Shown here piece after piece: positions 42,524 through 52,267 of a stretch of DNA of 64,000 bases. Position numbers and translations under genes: made by a program. Source of the stretch: a virus; IMG/VR virus record IMGVR_UViG_3300033997_000243, positions 62,001 through 126,000 of that record; one strand, given 5' to 3'. The notes below the pieces were generated by a model. It searched no databases. It was given only the letters and a program-made list of their open reading frames with translations, and was not told the DNA's origin. Every line of letters starts with the position of its first letter. Within the stretch, counting starts at the first letter, position 1.

Positions 42524-42840
42524 AAATAAATTTTAAAAATGTCCCATCAGTTGCCATTGATTCTAGGTTTCAAAAAGTATTTAATGCTTATAACAAAGAA
42601 ACTCGTGAATACATGCACTATCTACATAGCGTTGCCGAGAATCCAAGTCTACAGCACGAAAGACCTGCTATAAATACCAACAGGCTTCACAGAATAAGTG
42701 AACTTATTAAGGCAGAACTTAGTAAACGTATTAACATGGATGGTCTTGATTTTTACGAAAACTACGTATGCCGTTTTGATGGAAACAAAAACGCTTTTGT
42801 TCAACCAATTTATAGAATTGTTTTTAAGGACATGAAATGA
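42520..42840 (+). CDS. Unknown small protein (106 aa)
   Basis: This frame starts in a four-base overlap (ATGA) and ends in another. The product begins M-K-I-N-F-K-N-V-P-S, which does not fit the leader beyond the first three residues. It ends in a strand-like Y-R-I-V-F-K-D-M-K, similar in plan to its two upstream neighbours. Confidence 0.6.
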   Translation: MKINFKNVPSVAIDSRFQKVFNAYNKETREYMHYLHSVAENPSLQHERPAINTNRLHRISELIKAELSKRINMDGLDFYENYVCRFDGNKNAFVQPIYRIVFKDMK

Positions 42841-43229
42841 AAGTTAAAGTATTTGTAGCTAAGGCCACCAATCTGAGAAATAAACCGTTAAGTGAATACT
42901 CACAGCGCGAAGAGTTACGGAAATTTTGGCCGTTGCGTGATGCTATTGTTGTAGGGAACATGCAGGAAAAGCAACTGATAAATATGATTCGAGATCTTAT
43001 TGACTGGTACTACGATGCTAAAGATGAACGTGACGAAAATTTAGCATTAGCTTGTGTTGAGTTAATGCGTACTCGTGGAGTAACCAGACGCTTACCTCAA
43101 ATTGCGGCAGTAAATGCAGAATTCAACAATTCACCTACTTACAAACATTGGTCAAAGATAACACTGGCAGCCAGTATAGCCGAAAATAAAATCATTTTAG
43201 CTAATCGTAAACCAGAGGACAGATTTTAA
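42837..43229 (+). CDS. Unknown protein with MKV leader
   Basis: This 130-residue protein starts M-K-V-K-V-F-V-A-K-A-T, the last recognisable copy of the shared leader on the + strand. The rest is helical and charged, with no known domain. It overlaps both neighbours by one to four bases. Confidence 0.65.
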   Translation: MKVKVFVAKATNLRNKPLSEYSQREELRKFWPLRDAIVVGNMQEKQLINMIRDLIDWYYDAKDERDENLALACVELMRTRGVTRRLPQIAAVNAEFNNSPTYKHWSKITLAASIAENKIILANRKPEDRF

Positions 43230-43588
43230 TGTTCCGAGCAAAAGTTGTAGATAAGTCTGTTGTATTTTTCTGTGTAGGTTGTAATCTTGAACATGCTGTC
43301 AACATAGATGTTACGAAGAATCCTAAATGGGTATTCAATTTTAATCTGAATACACCTACTCTTAAACCTTCGGTGGATATTAAATCATGTAATCCAGATT
43401 TAAGTCCTGAACTTGAAGAAGAATACGACAGAATTTCTGTATTACCTAATGGAAGAAATTTGGTTTTGAATGATCCACGGTTTAGAACAGTGTGTCATTC
43501 TTTTATTGAAAATGGAAAGATTCGATATTTACCTGATTGTACTCACAGTTACGCAGGTCAAACAGTCGAACTTCCAGCTAAGTATTAG
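43229..43588 (+). CDS. DUF6527-like small phage protein
   Basis: This 119-residue protein has F-F-C-V-G-C near the start, W-V-F-N-F-N, then P-T-L-K-P-S, then C-H-S-F-I-E-N-G-K-I-R-Y-L-P-D-C-T-H and G-Q-T-V-E-L-P. This is the pattern of a common small phage family (DUF6527) of unknown role, sometimes mislabelled ammonia monooxygenase. Cys and His spacing suggests a metal site. Confidence 0.7.
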   Translation: MFRAKVVDKSVVFFCVGCNLEHAVNIDVTKNPKWVFNFNLNTPTLKPSVDIKSCNPDLSPELEEEYDRISVLPNGRNLVLNDPRFRTVCHSFIENGKIRYLPDCTHSYAGQTVELPAKY

Positions 43589-43610
43589 ATCTGTAATCGT
43601 GCAGATCTTT
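43587..43610 (+). terminator. Weak hairpin after the DUF6527-like gene
   Basis: AGATCTG and CAGATCT form a seven-base-pair stem with an eight-base loop, followed by TT. It overlaps the stop codon and may be a weak terminator. Confidence 0.4.
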
Positions 43611-43627
43611 ATCTGGAGAAAGTAAAG

Positions 43628-44146
43628 ATGGAAATACAACTAAACTACGTTCAGCAAGCAACACTTGCGTACATAAATGCCTGCCGTGAAAGTTCGATGA
43701 AAATTTCGGAAGCCATTCATGTAAAAGCGAATGAAGATGGTTCTTATTCACCTATTGAATTTAACGCCTCTGATGTAGCCGCGTTTCGAGTTATTGGATT
43801 ACGCGCCCCACAAAGAGCCGGAATGTCAATTTTTCAGGAATGGTTCTGTTATGAAGAATCTAAGAAATTGGAGCTTGAAAATAGTTCTGAACGAATTTTG
43901 TGGATAACGACTCAGGATAACGACTTTTCTTTACCTAGTTTTGTCGATTACTACAAAGTCAGACAGCCAGCAGAATATGGACGTTTGTGTCAGTCGTTAA
44001 AGAAAGCAGAGTTTAAAAAGTATCGTTGGATAATTATCGATCAACATACTTGGATTTGTGGACATGATATACATTTGGAAAAATTAATTTCAGCTGTGTA
44101 TGATGGAAATAACACAAAGCAATTCTTTTTAACATTCTCAAGTTGA
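43628..44146 (+). CDS. Unknown protein resembling a P-loop domain with degenerate Walker A
   Basis: This 172-residue protein has F-R-V-I-G-L-R-A-P-Q-R-A-G-M-S at about residues 53-67 and W-I-I-I-D-Q-H-T at about residue 138. The order of strand, loop and later h-h-h-D strand is like a P-loop ATPase such as a terminase, but the Lys of G-K-S is replaced (G-M-S) and no helicase or nuclease domain follows. It may be a relic or a non-catalytic binding domain. It is the last + strand gene. Confidence 0.5.
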   Translation: MEIQLNYVQQATLAYINACRESSMKISEAIHVKANEDGSYSPIEFNASDVAAFRVIGLRAPQRAGMSIFQEWFCYEESKKLELENSSERILWITTQDNDFSLPSFVDYYKVRQPAEYGRLCQSLKKAEFKKYRWIIIDQHTWICGHDIHLEKLISAVYDGNNTKQFFLTFSS

Positions 44147-44149
44147 TTG

Positions 44150-44176
44150 AAGGGGCTTCGGCCCCTTTTCTTTTAC
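44150..44176 (+). terminator. Terminator of the + strand module
   Basis: AAGGGGC and GCCCCTT form a strong stem with a TTCG loop, followed by TTCTTTT. It ends the + strand module after 44146. Confidence 0.85.
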
Positions 44177-44204
44177 CTAAAGTTTATCAGTTTTTGGCAA
44201 ATAA

Positions 44205-44234
44205 AAAAGGGAACCCCGAAAGAGGTTCCCTTTT
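44205..44234 (-). terminator. Terminator of the - strand module (bidirectional)
   Basis: AAAAGGGAACC and GGTTCCCTTTT form an 11-base-pair stem with an eight-base loop. T-runs exist on either strand; it lies just after the groEL stop on the - strand. Confidence 0.85.
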
Positions 44235-44240
44235 GCGATC

Positions 44241-46164
<1,924 letters not shown>

Positions 46165-46174
46165 GTTTCCTCTC

Positions 46175-46729
46175 TTATGTGTGAATTGCTAAGAATTTTC
46201 TTAAGTTGCTTGCGCGATTTCCTAAGAAATTAAATGTCGGAATGTCAAACTTTCTAGCAAGGTGAACTGCCGTTGCTGTTCCGCCTGACACTACTCCGTG
46301 GGTTTCCGGTGCAGAAAACAAAACGAATTTACTTCGAGTTTGTAGATCTTTACCGAGAATTTGATAAACATTTCGTATATGAAGTTCTCTGTGATCAGGA
46401 ATCATTTTATTGTACGCTGGATGTACACTTGCTGCATACGCCATTGCCTTAGATCTGATCTCAGTATCTGTAACAACAATGTTCCAATCTTCACTTCCAA
46501 AATGTTTGTTAAAACTTAAGTTGGGTAAGTATGCTTCAAAGGTACACTCTATTCCCAAACTTCTACAAAACTCAAATCCAGCTTGAGTAGCTTGATCTGG
46601 CCCAACTGCTTTTCCACTTCTACCCGTAAAGTTATCGGCAGCTAAATCAGTAGCGACTCTTTCCATAGCCAACAAAATCTTTTCGCAGGTTTCTCGTGAA
46701 CCAATTCCTGTGAAAATACGTTGACTCAT
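46175..46729 (-). CDS. SLOG-fold (YspA/DprA-like) nucleotide-binding protein
   Basis: This 184-residue protein begins I-F-T-G-I-G-S-R-E-T, then R-S-G-K-A-V-G-P-D-Q-A and G-V-V-S-G-G-T-A-T-A-V. These are the glycine-rich loops of the SLOG superfamily (DprA, LOG, YspA). Such phage proteins are predicted to bind nucleotides or ADP-ribose-like ligands. It lies just upstream of groES and overlaps the next gene by four bases. A role in sensing or sequestering a signal nucleotide is possible but unproven. Confidence 0.7.
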   Translation of the reverse strand: MSQRIFTGIGSRETCEKILLAMERVATDLAADNFTGRSGKAVGPDQATQAGFEFCRSLGIECTFEAYLPNLSFNKHFGSEDWNIVVTDTEIRSKAMAYAASVHPAYNKMIPDHRELHIRNVYQILGKDLQTRSKFVLFSAPETHGVVSGGTATAVHLARKFDIPTFNFLGNRASNLRKFLAIHT

Positions 46730-47310
46730 TTAGCATCTGGTAAGTAATTGCAGCTTTCAAGCGAACGCTTCTTTTCGTAGTCAGGTAACTCAGTTTTGTA
46801 CAACAGAGTATCTAGTAAACGAGCTTCATTTGCATCAAAATACTCACAAAGAATTTTTGTTATTTGCGCTGCACGAGAATCAGAACTTTCACGGCCTTCA
46901 CGGATTGTATCAATTGTATAAACCACTGTAGGCTTAGAAGCGTTGATCTTACCTGTTGCCATTTGAATACGTTCGGCAACAGCATAATAAACTCCATGTT
47001 CATCTTCGTGTATTAAAGTGTGAACAACTTCAACATTTTTCACTTCGATCACATGGTTGTTATAACGAAAAACATCTAAACCAGTTTTACCTAATGGCTC
47101 ACTTGACGATCCAGAAGCAACTGGTTTAATTATTTCTGTCACGTTGTATTTAAAGCGTAATTCTTTTTGGAGAAACTCTTCAATGGACTTTGATTTGATT
47201 TTTGCAGCATAAATGCAAATATCATCAGGATCTGGATTTGTTTTATCGAACTTAGCTAACCTCAGTCGTCCAAGAGTAGAGCAAAATAGAACAACGAAAA
47301 TCGGTTTCAT
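46726..47310 (-). CDS. Unknown protein (194 aa)
   Basis: This protein starts M-K-P-I-F-V-V-L-F-C-S-T and has mixed alpha/beta character with a central strand pair (H-V-I-E-V-K-N-V-E-V). The string V-I-E-V-K could belong to a nuclease-like core (E-x-K), but no matching acidic residue pattern is evident. It ends in the overlap with the SLOG gene. The function is unknown. Confidence 0.6.
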   Translation of the reverse strand: MKPIFVVLFCSTLGRLRLAKFDKTNPDPDDICIYAAKIKSKSIEEFLQKELRFKYNVTEIIKPVASGSSSEPLGKTGLDVFRYNNHVIEVKNVEVVHTLIHEDEHGVYYAVAERIQMATGKINASKPTVVYTIDTIREGRESSDSRAAQITKILCEYFDANEARLLDTLLYKTELPDYEKKRSLESCNYLPDAK

Positions 47311-47311
47311 G

Positions 47312-47983
47312 TTATTTCCTTTTCAAACTTTCTTTCATTAAATTTCTTTCAGACTTCTTTTCTATTCCAACTACTCTTTCAGGCCGTAATAAAAGATCTG
47401 CGAAACTTTGGTTCATAGTTCTTCTTGCTCTGGATTCAAGACTATTCATTTGCATAATGGACATCATTGCCAAGTGTCCAAACATACTTACTCTTTTTCT
47501 TCTTTCATTAAGATCACGTTCATAACGCGCCTTGATTTCTATGCCTCTTTGTTTTTCTTCTTGAGCAATAAAATCAGCCGGATTTTCAATAAAGTTTGGA
47601 ATTGCAGATATTGCATCCCAAATTCGTTTGGTTGCTCGATCAGTATTACAATACTCGTCGATTACTTCAGTGTAATCTTTTGGACTTCCACCAATTTTGT
47701 ACGCGGCATAATAAACAAATAGCGTTTTACGGATATTACCTTCTGTGCTATCGTTGTGTACCAGCCATTTATCAATTCTCGGCCACATGCGAGTTTCTTC
47801 ACGCCAATGATTAATATTGTATTCTTTGAAAAGATGCCAACAATTATCGCCAGCTTTATCAATAAGCGTAAACATACGCTCTATTTCAAGAGGGAGTAGT
47901 TTACGTTTATTATTTGCCCAAGCTAGTTCAGGCAATTTTAATAAGGCTGTGCAAAATTCATTTGACAATTCTTGTACATTCAT
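47312..47983 (-). CDS. Unknown helical protein (223 aa)
   Basis: This mostly alpha-helical protein has a basic C-terminal half (R-D-L-N-E-R-R-K-R-V) and ends K-E-S-L-K-R-K. No motif is recognised. It lies one base from the next gene. CTAAGGAGCC precedes its start, a strong ribosome binding site. Confidence 0.6.
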   Translation of the reverse strand: MNVQELSNEFCTALLKLPELAWANNKRKLLPLEIERMFTLIDKAGDNCWHLFKEYNINHWREETRMWPRIDKWLVHNDSTEGNIRKTLFVYYAAYKIGGSPKDYTEVIDEYCNTDRATKRIWDAISAIPNFIENPADFIAQEEKQRGIEIKARYERDLNERRKRVSMFGHLAMMSIMQMNSLESRARRTMNQSFADLLLRPERVVGIEKKSERNLMKESLKRK

Positions 47984-48008
47984 GTTGGCTCCTTAGTTAC
48001 CAACTGAT

Positions 48009-48233
48009 TTACAGTTTTTTATTATCAGCCTGAATAGCCAAACACTTTTTAACTAAATAATCGTAGAGTCCATCTGGCATAACACGAGTGTATTTTTTGA
48101 ATTCAGATACCATAGTACCTTGGCGACTTTCGTTCATAAATACAGGCCGTGTGAATCTCCAATCATTTCTCCAAATGGTGTGGTCTGCCTCACAGCCATT
48201 TAAAATGTCGAACATTTTTTCAACTTTCATCAT
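48009..48233 (-). CDS. Small unknown protein (74 aa)
   Basis: This 74-residue protein has W-R-N-D-W-R-F-T-R-P-V-F and no known domain. Its ATG overlaps the stop of the preceding gene by one base. The sequence around the stop (ACTGTAAATCAGT on this strand) recurs at 54237-54249. Confidence 0.6.
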   Translation of the reverse strand: MMKVEKMFDILNGCEADHTIWRNDWRFTRPVFMNESRQGTMVSEFKKYTRVMPDGLYDYLVKKCLAIQADNKKL

Positions 48234-49387
48234 TAACCTGTATACGTAATTGAGTAAATGGATTGGGATAAAGCCTTTTCAAATTCAGCTATTTCTGTTT
48301 CTGTGGTATCACGCTTATTCATTTTGATCAAGAAACTATCTTGATCTTTTGTCCAGATTTTTCCGTTCTTTCCAACATAAGTGATTTGAGTTTTGTATTC
48401 GGCACGTACACTGTCTTTGTTTGAGATCATCACAACCATGTATTCACAGCCGTTACGGTGTGTCCACACTGTCTTAGGTAAAACAACTTCAACGTCTTTA
48501 ATGTCTGAAGTTATGTCACCAAAGTCCAGATAATCAACTAACTGATCTGGCTTAAATATATTATCCCAAATTTCTTGAGATATTATATCGAAAGAGTATT
48601 CTAACTTTGATTTACCTTCAACAATTTCACTGCGATTCAAAACAAATTTGATTACTTTTTGGTGATTACTTTGTCTAGGATTTGCATAGAATGTGAGGGT
48701 AATCTCAACAGATTTAGAATCATCTAAGGTCTTAATTTCTGACCTATATAACTCAGGCATTACAGCGCGTGTGTTCAAAAAACTACGCTTTATCTCCAAC
48801 ATAGTTTCATGTAGTGTCTGTTTTATCGAGTCTAGTTCTGGCTGATCTCCGTTTGCTGAATGTGCATCCAAATAATTGTTGCAAATTTCAGAATGTATCA
48901 TTTCAAACGCAGTAAAGAAACTGATGTACTCAGGTAAAAATATATCGTAGTCGAATCCTGTGTAGATGGCTTGACCCCAAATTACTGCATGTTTGGCCGG
49001 AATATTCCGAGCAGTTTCATTCGTATACATAGAACGAATTGCATTGAATCCGATTTCAGATAATTCATTAAGATCTTCCGATGTATAAATACCTAATGCA
49101 ATTCTATCTTTGTTTGAAGTTGCTTCAGGCGAATTTGCTTTTGAAAAGAATGACGATGATTCTATACCTGCTAACGGAGGAAGTTCTGGTGCAATACGTA
49201 ATTCTGTTTGGAAATAATTTTCAATAGCCGCGTGTACGCGATCACGATTTTCCTGATAATCTATATCCAACACGTTTAGCTCTTGAAGTATTCCATTCCC
49301 TGATACATAATAAATCAGGGAATGAGGTTTTGCATTGTAATTAATGTCGGAAGTTACTTCAAATCTTTTTGGTACACAAAAATTCAT
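48233..49387 (-). CDS. Unknown protein with C-terminal DUF1653-like domain
   Basis: This 384-residue protein is not recognised over its first 300 residues, which have mixed alpha/beta character. The last 80 residues contain T-V-W-T-H-R-N-G-C-E-Y-M-V-V, then I-T-Y-V-G-K-N-G-K-I-W and F-L-I-K-M. This resembles the small beta domain of DUF1653 found in phages and bacteria (H-x-x-G-x-x-Y-x-V ... F). The role is unknown. Confidence 0.55.
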   Translation of the reverse strand: MNFCVPKRFEVTSDINYNAKPHSLIYYVSGNGILQELNVLDIDYQENRDRVHAAIENYFQTELRIAPELPPLAGIESSSFFSKANSPEATSNKDRIALGIYTSEDLNELSEIGFNAIRSMYTNETARNIPAKHAVIWGQAIYTGFDYDIFLPEYISFFTAFEMIHSEICNNYLDAHSANGDQPELDSIKQTLHETMLEIKRSFLNTRAVMPELYRSEIKTLDDSKSVEITLTFYANPRQSNHQKVIKFVLNRSEIVEGKSKLEYSFDIISQEIWDNIFKPDQLVDYLDFGDITSDIKDVEVVLPKTVWTHRNGCEYMVVMISNKDSVRAEYKTQITYVGKNGKIWTKDQDSFLIKMNKRDTTETEIAEFEKALSQSIYSITYTG

Positions 49388-50565
49388 TATGATATTCCTC
49401 TGCCTTTAAAGTTTTCTAATGGTATTCTATATTCAAAACCTGCGGCTGTTGGGTGTCCACCACCACCGAATCTTTTTGCAATTTCATTTACATCAACTGC
49501 TTTTGTAGAACGTAAACTAACATCCATTACGACAGTTTGGTTTTCAATGCGTAAGGTCACGTTGGCCGCTATATTGACACCTAAAAATTCGTAAAGTGCT
49601 TGAGCAGCATCCGATCTAAATTCACGAGGAAGAACAACACAAGGAACTTTAAAATAATAGCCGCTTGTCTCCACCGTCGCATGTGAAACAAAAGTAAACT
49701 CAAAATGCTTTCTAATCTCACTTTGAATAATCAACTTGCGTTGCATCAACAAGATTTTACCTTGTTTAATAATTGAATTCCAATCTCTGGTTGTTTCAAA
49801 GTCTTTAAAAACAGTATCAAGAGTTTGACGCTTTTCATTCAATCTTGTTGTGGTTAAGCTGTTTTGAATTTGAAGCATCATGTAGGCTACAACTTCATCT
49901 GTTCCCTCAACATCTTTTTTCCAAAGATCTCTACTGTTTACATAACGAAGAAATTCATACTCTTTACGTATTCCTTCTTCTGGAAATACATTTTGTGCCA
50001 ACATATCCATGTTTAGATTATGCTTTCCGCTTTGCATACGAGATAACTGTTCTATAGCGAATGCTGTCAATACTGCACCACAATAATCAGTAGATACCAA
50101 CCCATAGATAAGATCTTTCTCTATCCAACTACGTGCTATTTCTACACGATCTTTGTGGTGATCTATAATACAAATTTTATCGCCACGATTGACCACTTGC
50201 TGAATTTGATCATCTGACCAAGAAAAGTCTACCAATATATAAAGAGTATTGCCAGCGTACTTTCCAGGTAGGGCATCTTTGTAGTTTGCTGAAAGTGGGA
50301 TAACATCACGAATTGCACTTACTGCTCTGTTCCAATTTGTAGAACCCTTGACCTTTCTATTTTGAAACATAGAATCAGCTGTTTTCATTTCAAAGAATTC
50401 ATTGAAATTTATATTGCTGTCTTTTCGGTGCGCTATTGCTGTGAACAGAAATTTAGTCATTAAATAGCCTGACGAATAGCCGTCCAAGCATTGATCGCCA
50501 TGATATAAAATTCTTATGTGCTGGACACCATGAAACATATTGAGATCTAAGCTTTGTGTAATCAT
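49387..50565 (-). CDS. DHH/DHHA1-family phosphoesterase
   Basis: This 392-residue protein has the DHH motifs in order: H-G-D-Q-C-L-D-G (D24, D28), V-D-F-S-W near residue 112, I-D-H-H-K near residue 136, and the DHHA1 signature G-G-G-G-H-P-T-A-A-G-F at about 366-376. This is the plan of RecJ/NrnA-type enzymes that cut nucleotides or short RNA or DNA. Degrading nanoRNA or a cyclic dinucleotide product is a possible role; the substrate cannot be told from sequence. Confidence 0.85.
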   Translation of the reverse strand: MITQSLDLNMFHGVQHIRILYHGDQCLDGYSSGYLMTKFLFTAIAHRKDSNINFNEFFEMKTADSMFQNRKVKGSTNWNRAVSAIRDVIPLSANYKDALPGKYAGNTLYILVDFSWSDDQIQQVVNRGDKICIIDHHKDRVEIARSWIEKDLIYGLVSTDYCGAVLTAFAIEQLSRMQSGKHNLNMDMLAQNVFPEEGIRKEYEFLRYVNSRDLWKKDVEGTDEVVAYMMLQIQNSLTTTRLNEKRQTLDTVFKDFETTRDWNSIIKQGKILLMQRKLIIQSEIRKHFEFTFVSHATVETSGYYFKVPCVVLPREFRSDAAQALYEFLGVNIAANVTLRIENQTVVMDVSLRSTKAVDVNEIAKRFGGGGHPTAAGFEYRIPLENFKGRGIS

Positions 50566-50566
50566 T

Positions 50567-51079
50567 TTAATTACCTTTGTAGAGCGAGAAAAACTTTGAT
50601 AAATTTACATGATACTTCGGATCTGTCTGCAAAAGCCTCAACTGATCTAGTGTAGGATCGCCTTTACTAACTAAGTTATATTTTACATAAAACTTTAATA
50701 GATTTTTACATTCAGCTTGTTGTATGGATTCAAAAGCTATTTTATTTAGTGTTGGGCGTCGAATATTTAACTGCTCATGAAATAACTTGGCTACCTCTGT
50801 GTCGGCTTTTGGGTATAAATAATTCTTATGTCTGAGAAAGGTATCAAATATCTCCTCTCCATTCTCTACAATAACTAGATTATCCTGAAGTAGATCTAAG
50901 TATTTATGAGACGAACCTTTATCTATTAGCTGCGATCTGATCATTTTGTGGTAACAAATCATCCATAGTTCAAACTCTTCCATGATTTGACCTATGTTAT
51001 GCACAACATTTTTAATTTCCGCTCTATTTTGACGCCAAGCTCGAAACTTTTCTTTCCACAAGTTTATTCTTTCAAACAT
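50567..51079 (-). CDS. Unknown helical protein (170 aa)
   Basis: This 170-residue protein is helical and charged (W-R-Q-N-R-A-E-I near the start) with no recognised motif. Its ATG overlaps the stop of a short upstream frame (TAATG). It ends one base before the DHH gene. Confidence 0.6.
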   Translation of the reverse strand: MFERINLWKEKFRAWRQNRAEIKNVVHNIGQIMEEFELWMICYHKMIRSQLIDKGSSHKYLDLLQDNLVIVENGEEIFDTFLRHKNYLYPKADTEVAKLFHEQLNIRRPTLNKIAFESIQQAECKNLLKFYVKYNLVSKGDPTLDQLRLLQTDPKYHVNLSKFFSLYKGN

Positions 51080-51180
51080 TATAATCTTCCTAGTTCATCA
51101 AGAATTAAACACATTATGCACATGCCAGTAAAATGTTGGTGAGTATAAGTTGTTTTATTTTTACCCTTTGGTTTCGCCAC
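51079..51180 (-). CDS. Possible 33-aa protein (GTG start)
   Basis: This short frame starts with GTG inside the end of the HAD gene and ends in a TAATG overlap with the next gene. It contains M-C-I-M-C and H-Q-H. No clear Shine-Dalgarno sequence precedes the start. The tight coupling makes it plausible, but it could be chance. Confidence 0.35.
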   Translation of the reverse strand: MAKPKGKNKTTYTHQHFTGMCIMCLILDELGRL

Positions 51181-51832
51181 GTAAAGCAGCGCTAATAGCA
51201 GAGTTAAAATCCAAAGTAGTTTGAGTGGCGAAAACATTGTTAACCTCTTGAATAAGTCTTGCTGGAAATGTTTGAGAATATTTGCTAGTTACTTCACCTA
51301 GTATACTCAAACATTCTTCAATATGTTGCTCGTTGATTCCGTATCTACCGTGCGGCTGTACAAAATGAGCTAAAAGATTTGCGTAAGGCTTGTTTTTATA
51401 CCAAGCATGATTTGGATGGTTGCGATAACATCTTCCGTCATCATCCAATATTACAAAACGCTTTACATTATTTTCAACAATGTAATTGAGTATTTCCAAA
51501 GACCGTTCGCCTCCGAAAATATTTCCATATAATTCAAAACCTACAAATTTGTTATAGGATTCTGTGTCTTTGCTATTATTTCTGCATACCCAACTTGATA
51601 TGTTTATAACACGAATATTGTAATCTAATATCATCCTTTTCAGCAATTTTAATTTGTGCGCTGATACACAATCATCTGTTTCATATCCATTAGGCATCCA
51701 ATGTAAGGTATCTGGATTGTTCCAACGATTTTCTCTTATTGCATTACTGTCGTTAGAGAATGTATACCAAACATCATAAATACCGTTAAGAACTCCATCC
51801 ATATCCAGAAACAAATAAGCAGGATCTTTCAT
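51161..51832 (-). CDS. HAD-family phosphatase-like protein
   Basis: This 223-residue protein has F-L-D-M-D-G-V-L-N at residues 8-16 (motif I), I-S-S-W near residue 78 (motif II) and V-I-L-D-D-D near residue 122 (motif IV). It resembles the HAD domain seen in phage RNA-repair or nucleotide phosphatase proteins. It probably hydrolyses phosphate esters. The motif III lysine is not obvious. Confidence 0.75.
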   Translation of the reverse strand: MKDPAYLFLDMDGVLNGIYDVWYTFSNDSNAIRENRWNNPDTLHWMPNGYETDDCVSAHKLKLLKRMILDYNIRVINISSWVCRNNSKDTESYNKFVGFELYGNIFGGERSLEILNYIVENNVKRFVILDDDGRCYRNHPNHAWYKNKPYANLLAHFVQPHGRYGINEQHIEECLSILGEVTSKYSQTFPARLIQEVNNVFATQTTLDFNSAISAALRGETKG

Positions 51833-51848
51833 TTGACTACCTTAAATG

Positions 51849-51874
51849 AAAATAGAGCGGAAAATCCGCCCTAT
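51849..51874 (-). terminator. Rho-independent terminator (- strand)
   Basis: On the - strand ATAGGGCGGA and TCCGCTCTAT form a ten-base-pair stem (one G-T pair) with a TTT loop, followed by TTTC. It lies directly after the stop at 51877. Confidence 0.8.
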
Positions 51875-51876
51875 TC

Positions 51877-52263
51877 TTAGTTTGCCAGTGGAAGTCCACC
51901 ACCTACATCCGAAAATTCTTTCGTCTTTTCTATTACTGCTAAGGCTGCTTCTTTCAAAGCTTTCTTGTGTTGAGTTTGAGTCTGAACTTGTTTGATTTCA
52001 ATCATTTCTTTAGTTAGTGTTGATTGAATTTCATCGTAGGCCGCACTTAAGTCTGCAAGAGTAACACCATAGTGACGCGCTATCAATACAGGATCTAACT
52101 TTGCTCCACCTACAATACCGATAAAGTTGTTGTCACCAATTCTTTGGATTCTTACTGATACATGATCGATCACTGTCTGACGAAACAATACAACGGTTTC
52201 TCTTTCAACAACAGTTTCAAATATTGTTACTGGCTTCGCAAACAAACTTTTTAGAAAATTCAT
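51877..52263 (-). CDS. Unknown small protein (128 aa)
   Basis: This 128-residue protein has a beta-rich first half (V-T-I-F-E-T-V-V, V-S-V-R-I-Q-R-I-G, F-I-G-I-V-G-G) and a helical second half. AAGGTAAT precedes the start. No family is recognised. It is the last gene before a strong terminator. Confidence 0.6.
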   Translation of the reverse strand: MNFLKSLFAKPVTIFETVVERETVVLFRQTVIDHVSVRIQRIGDNNFIGIVGGAKLDPVLIARHYGVTLADLSAAYDEIQSTLTKEMIEIKQVQTQTQHKKALKEAALAVIEKTKEFSDVGGGLPLAN

Positions 52264-52267
52264 ATTA

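Noticed and set aside
42520-42840. MKI leader on the protein at 42520
   Set aside because: It begins M-K-I-N-F-K-N-V-P, without the hydrophobic-then-serine pattern of the shared leader.
43628-44146. Large terminase
   Set aside because: Only about 170 residues, with no Walker A lysine and no nuclease domain.
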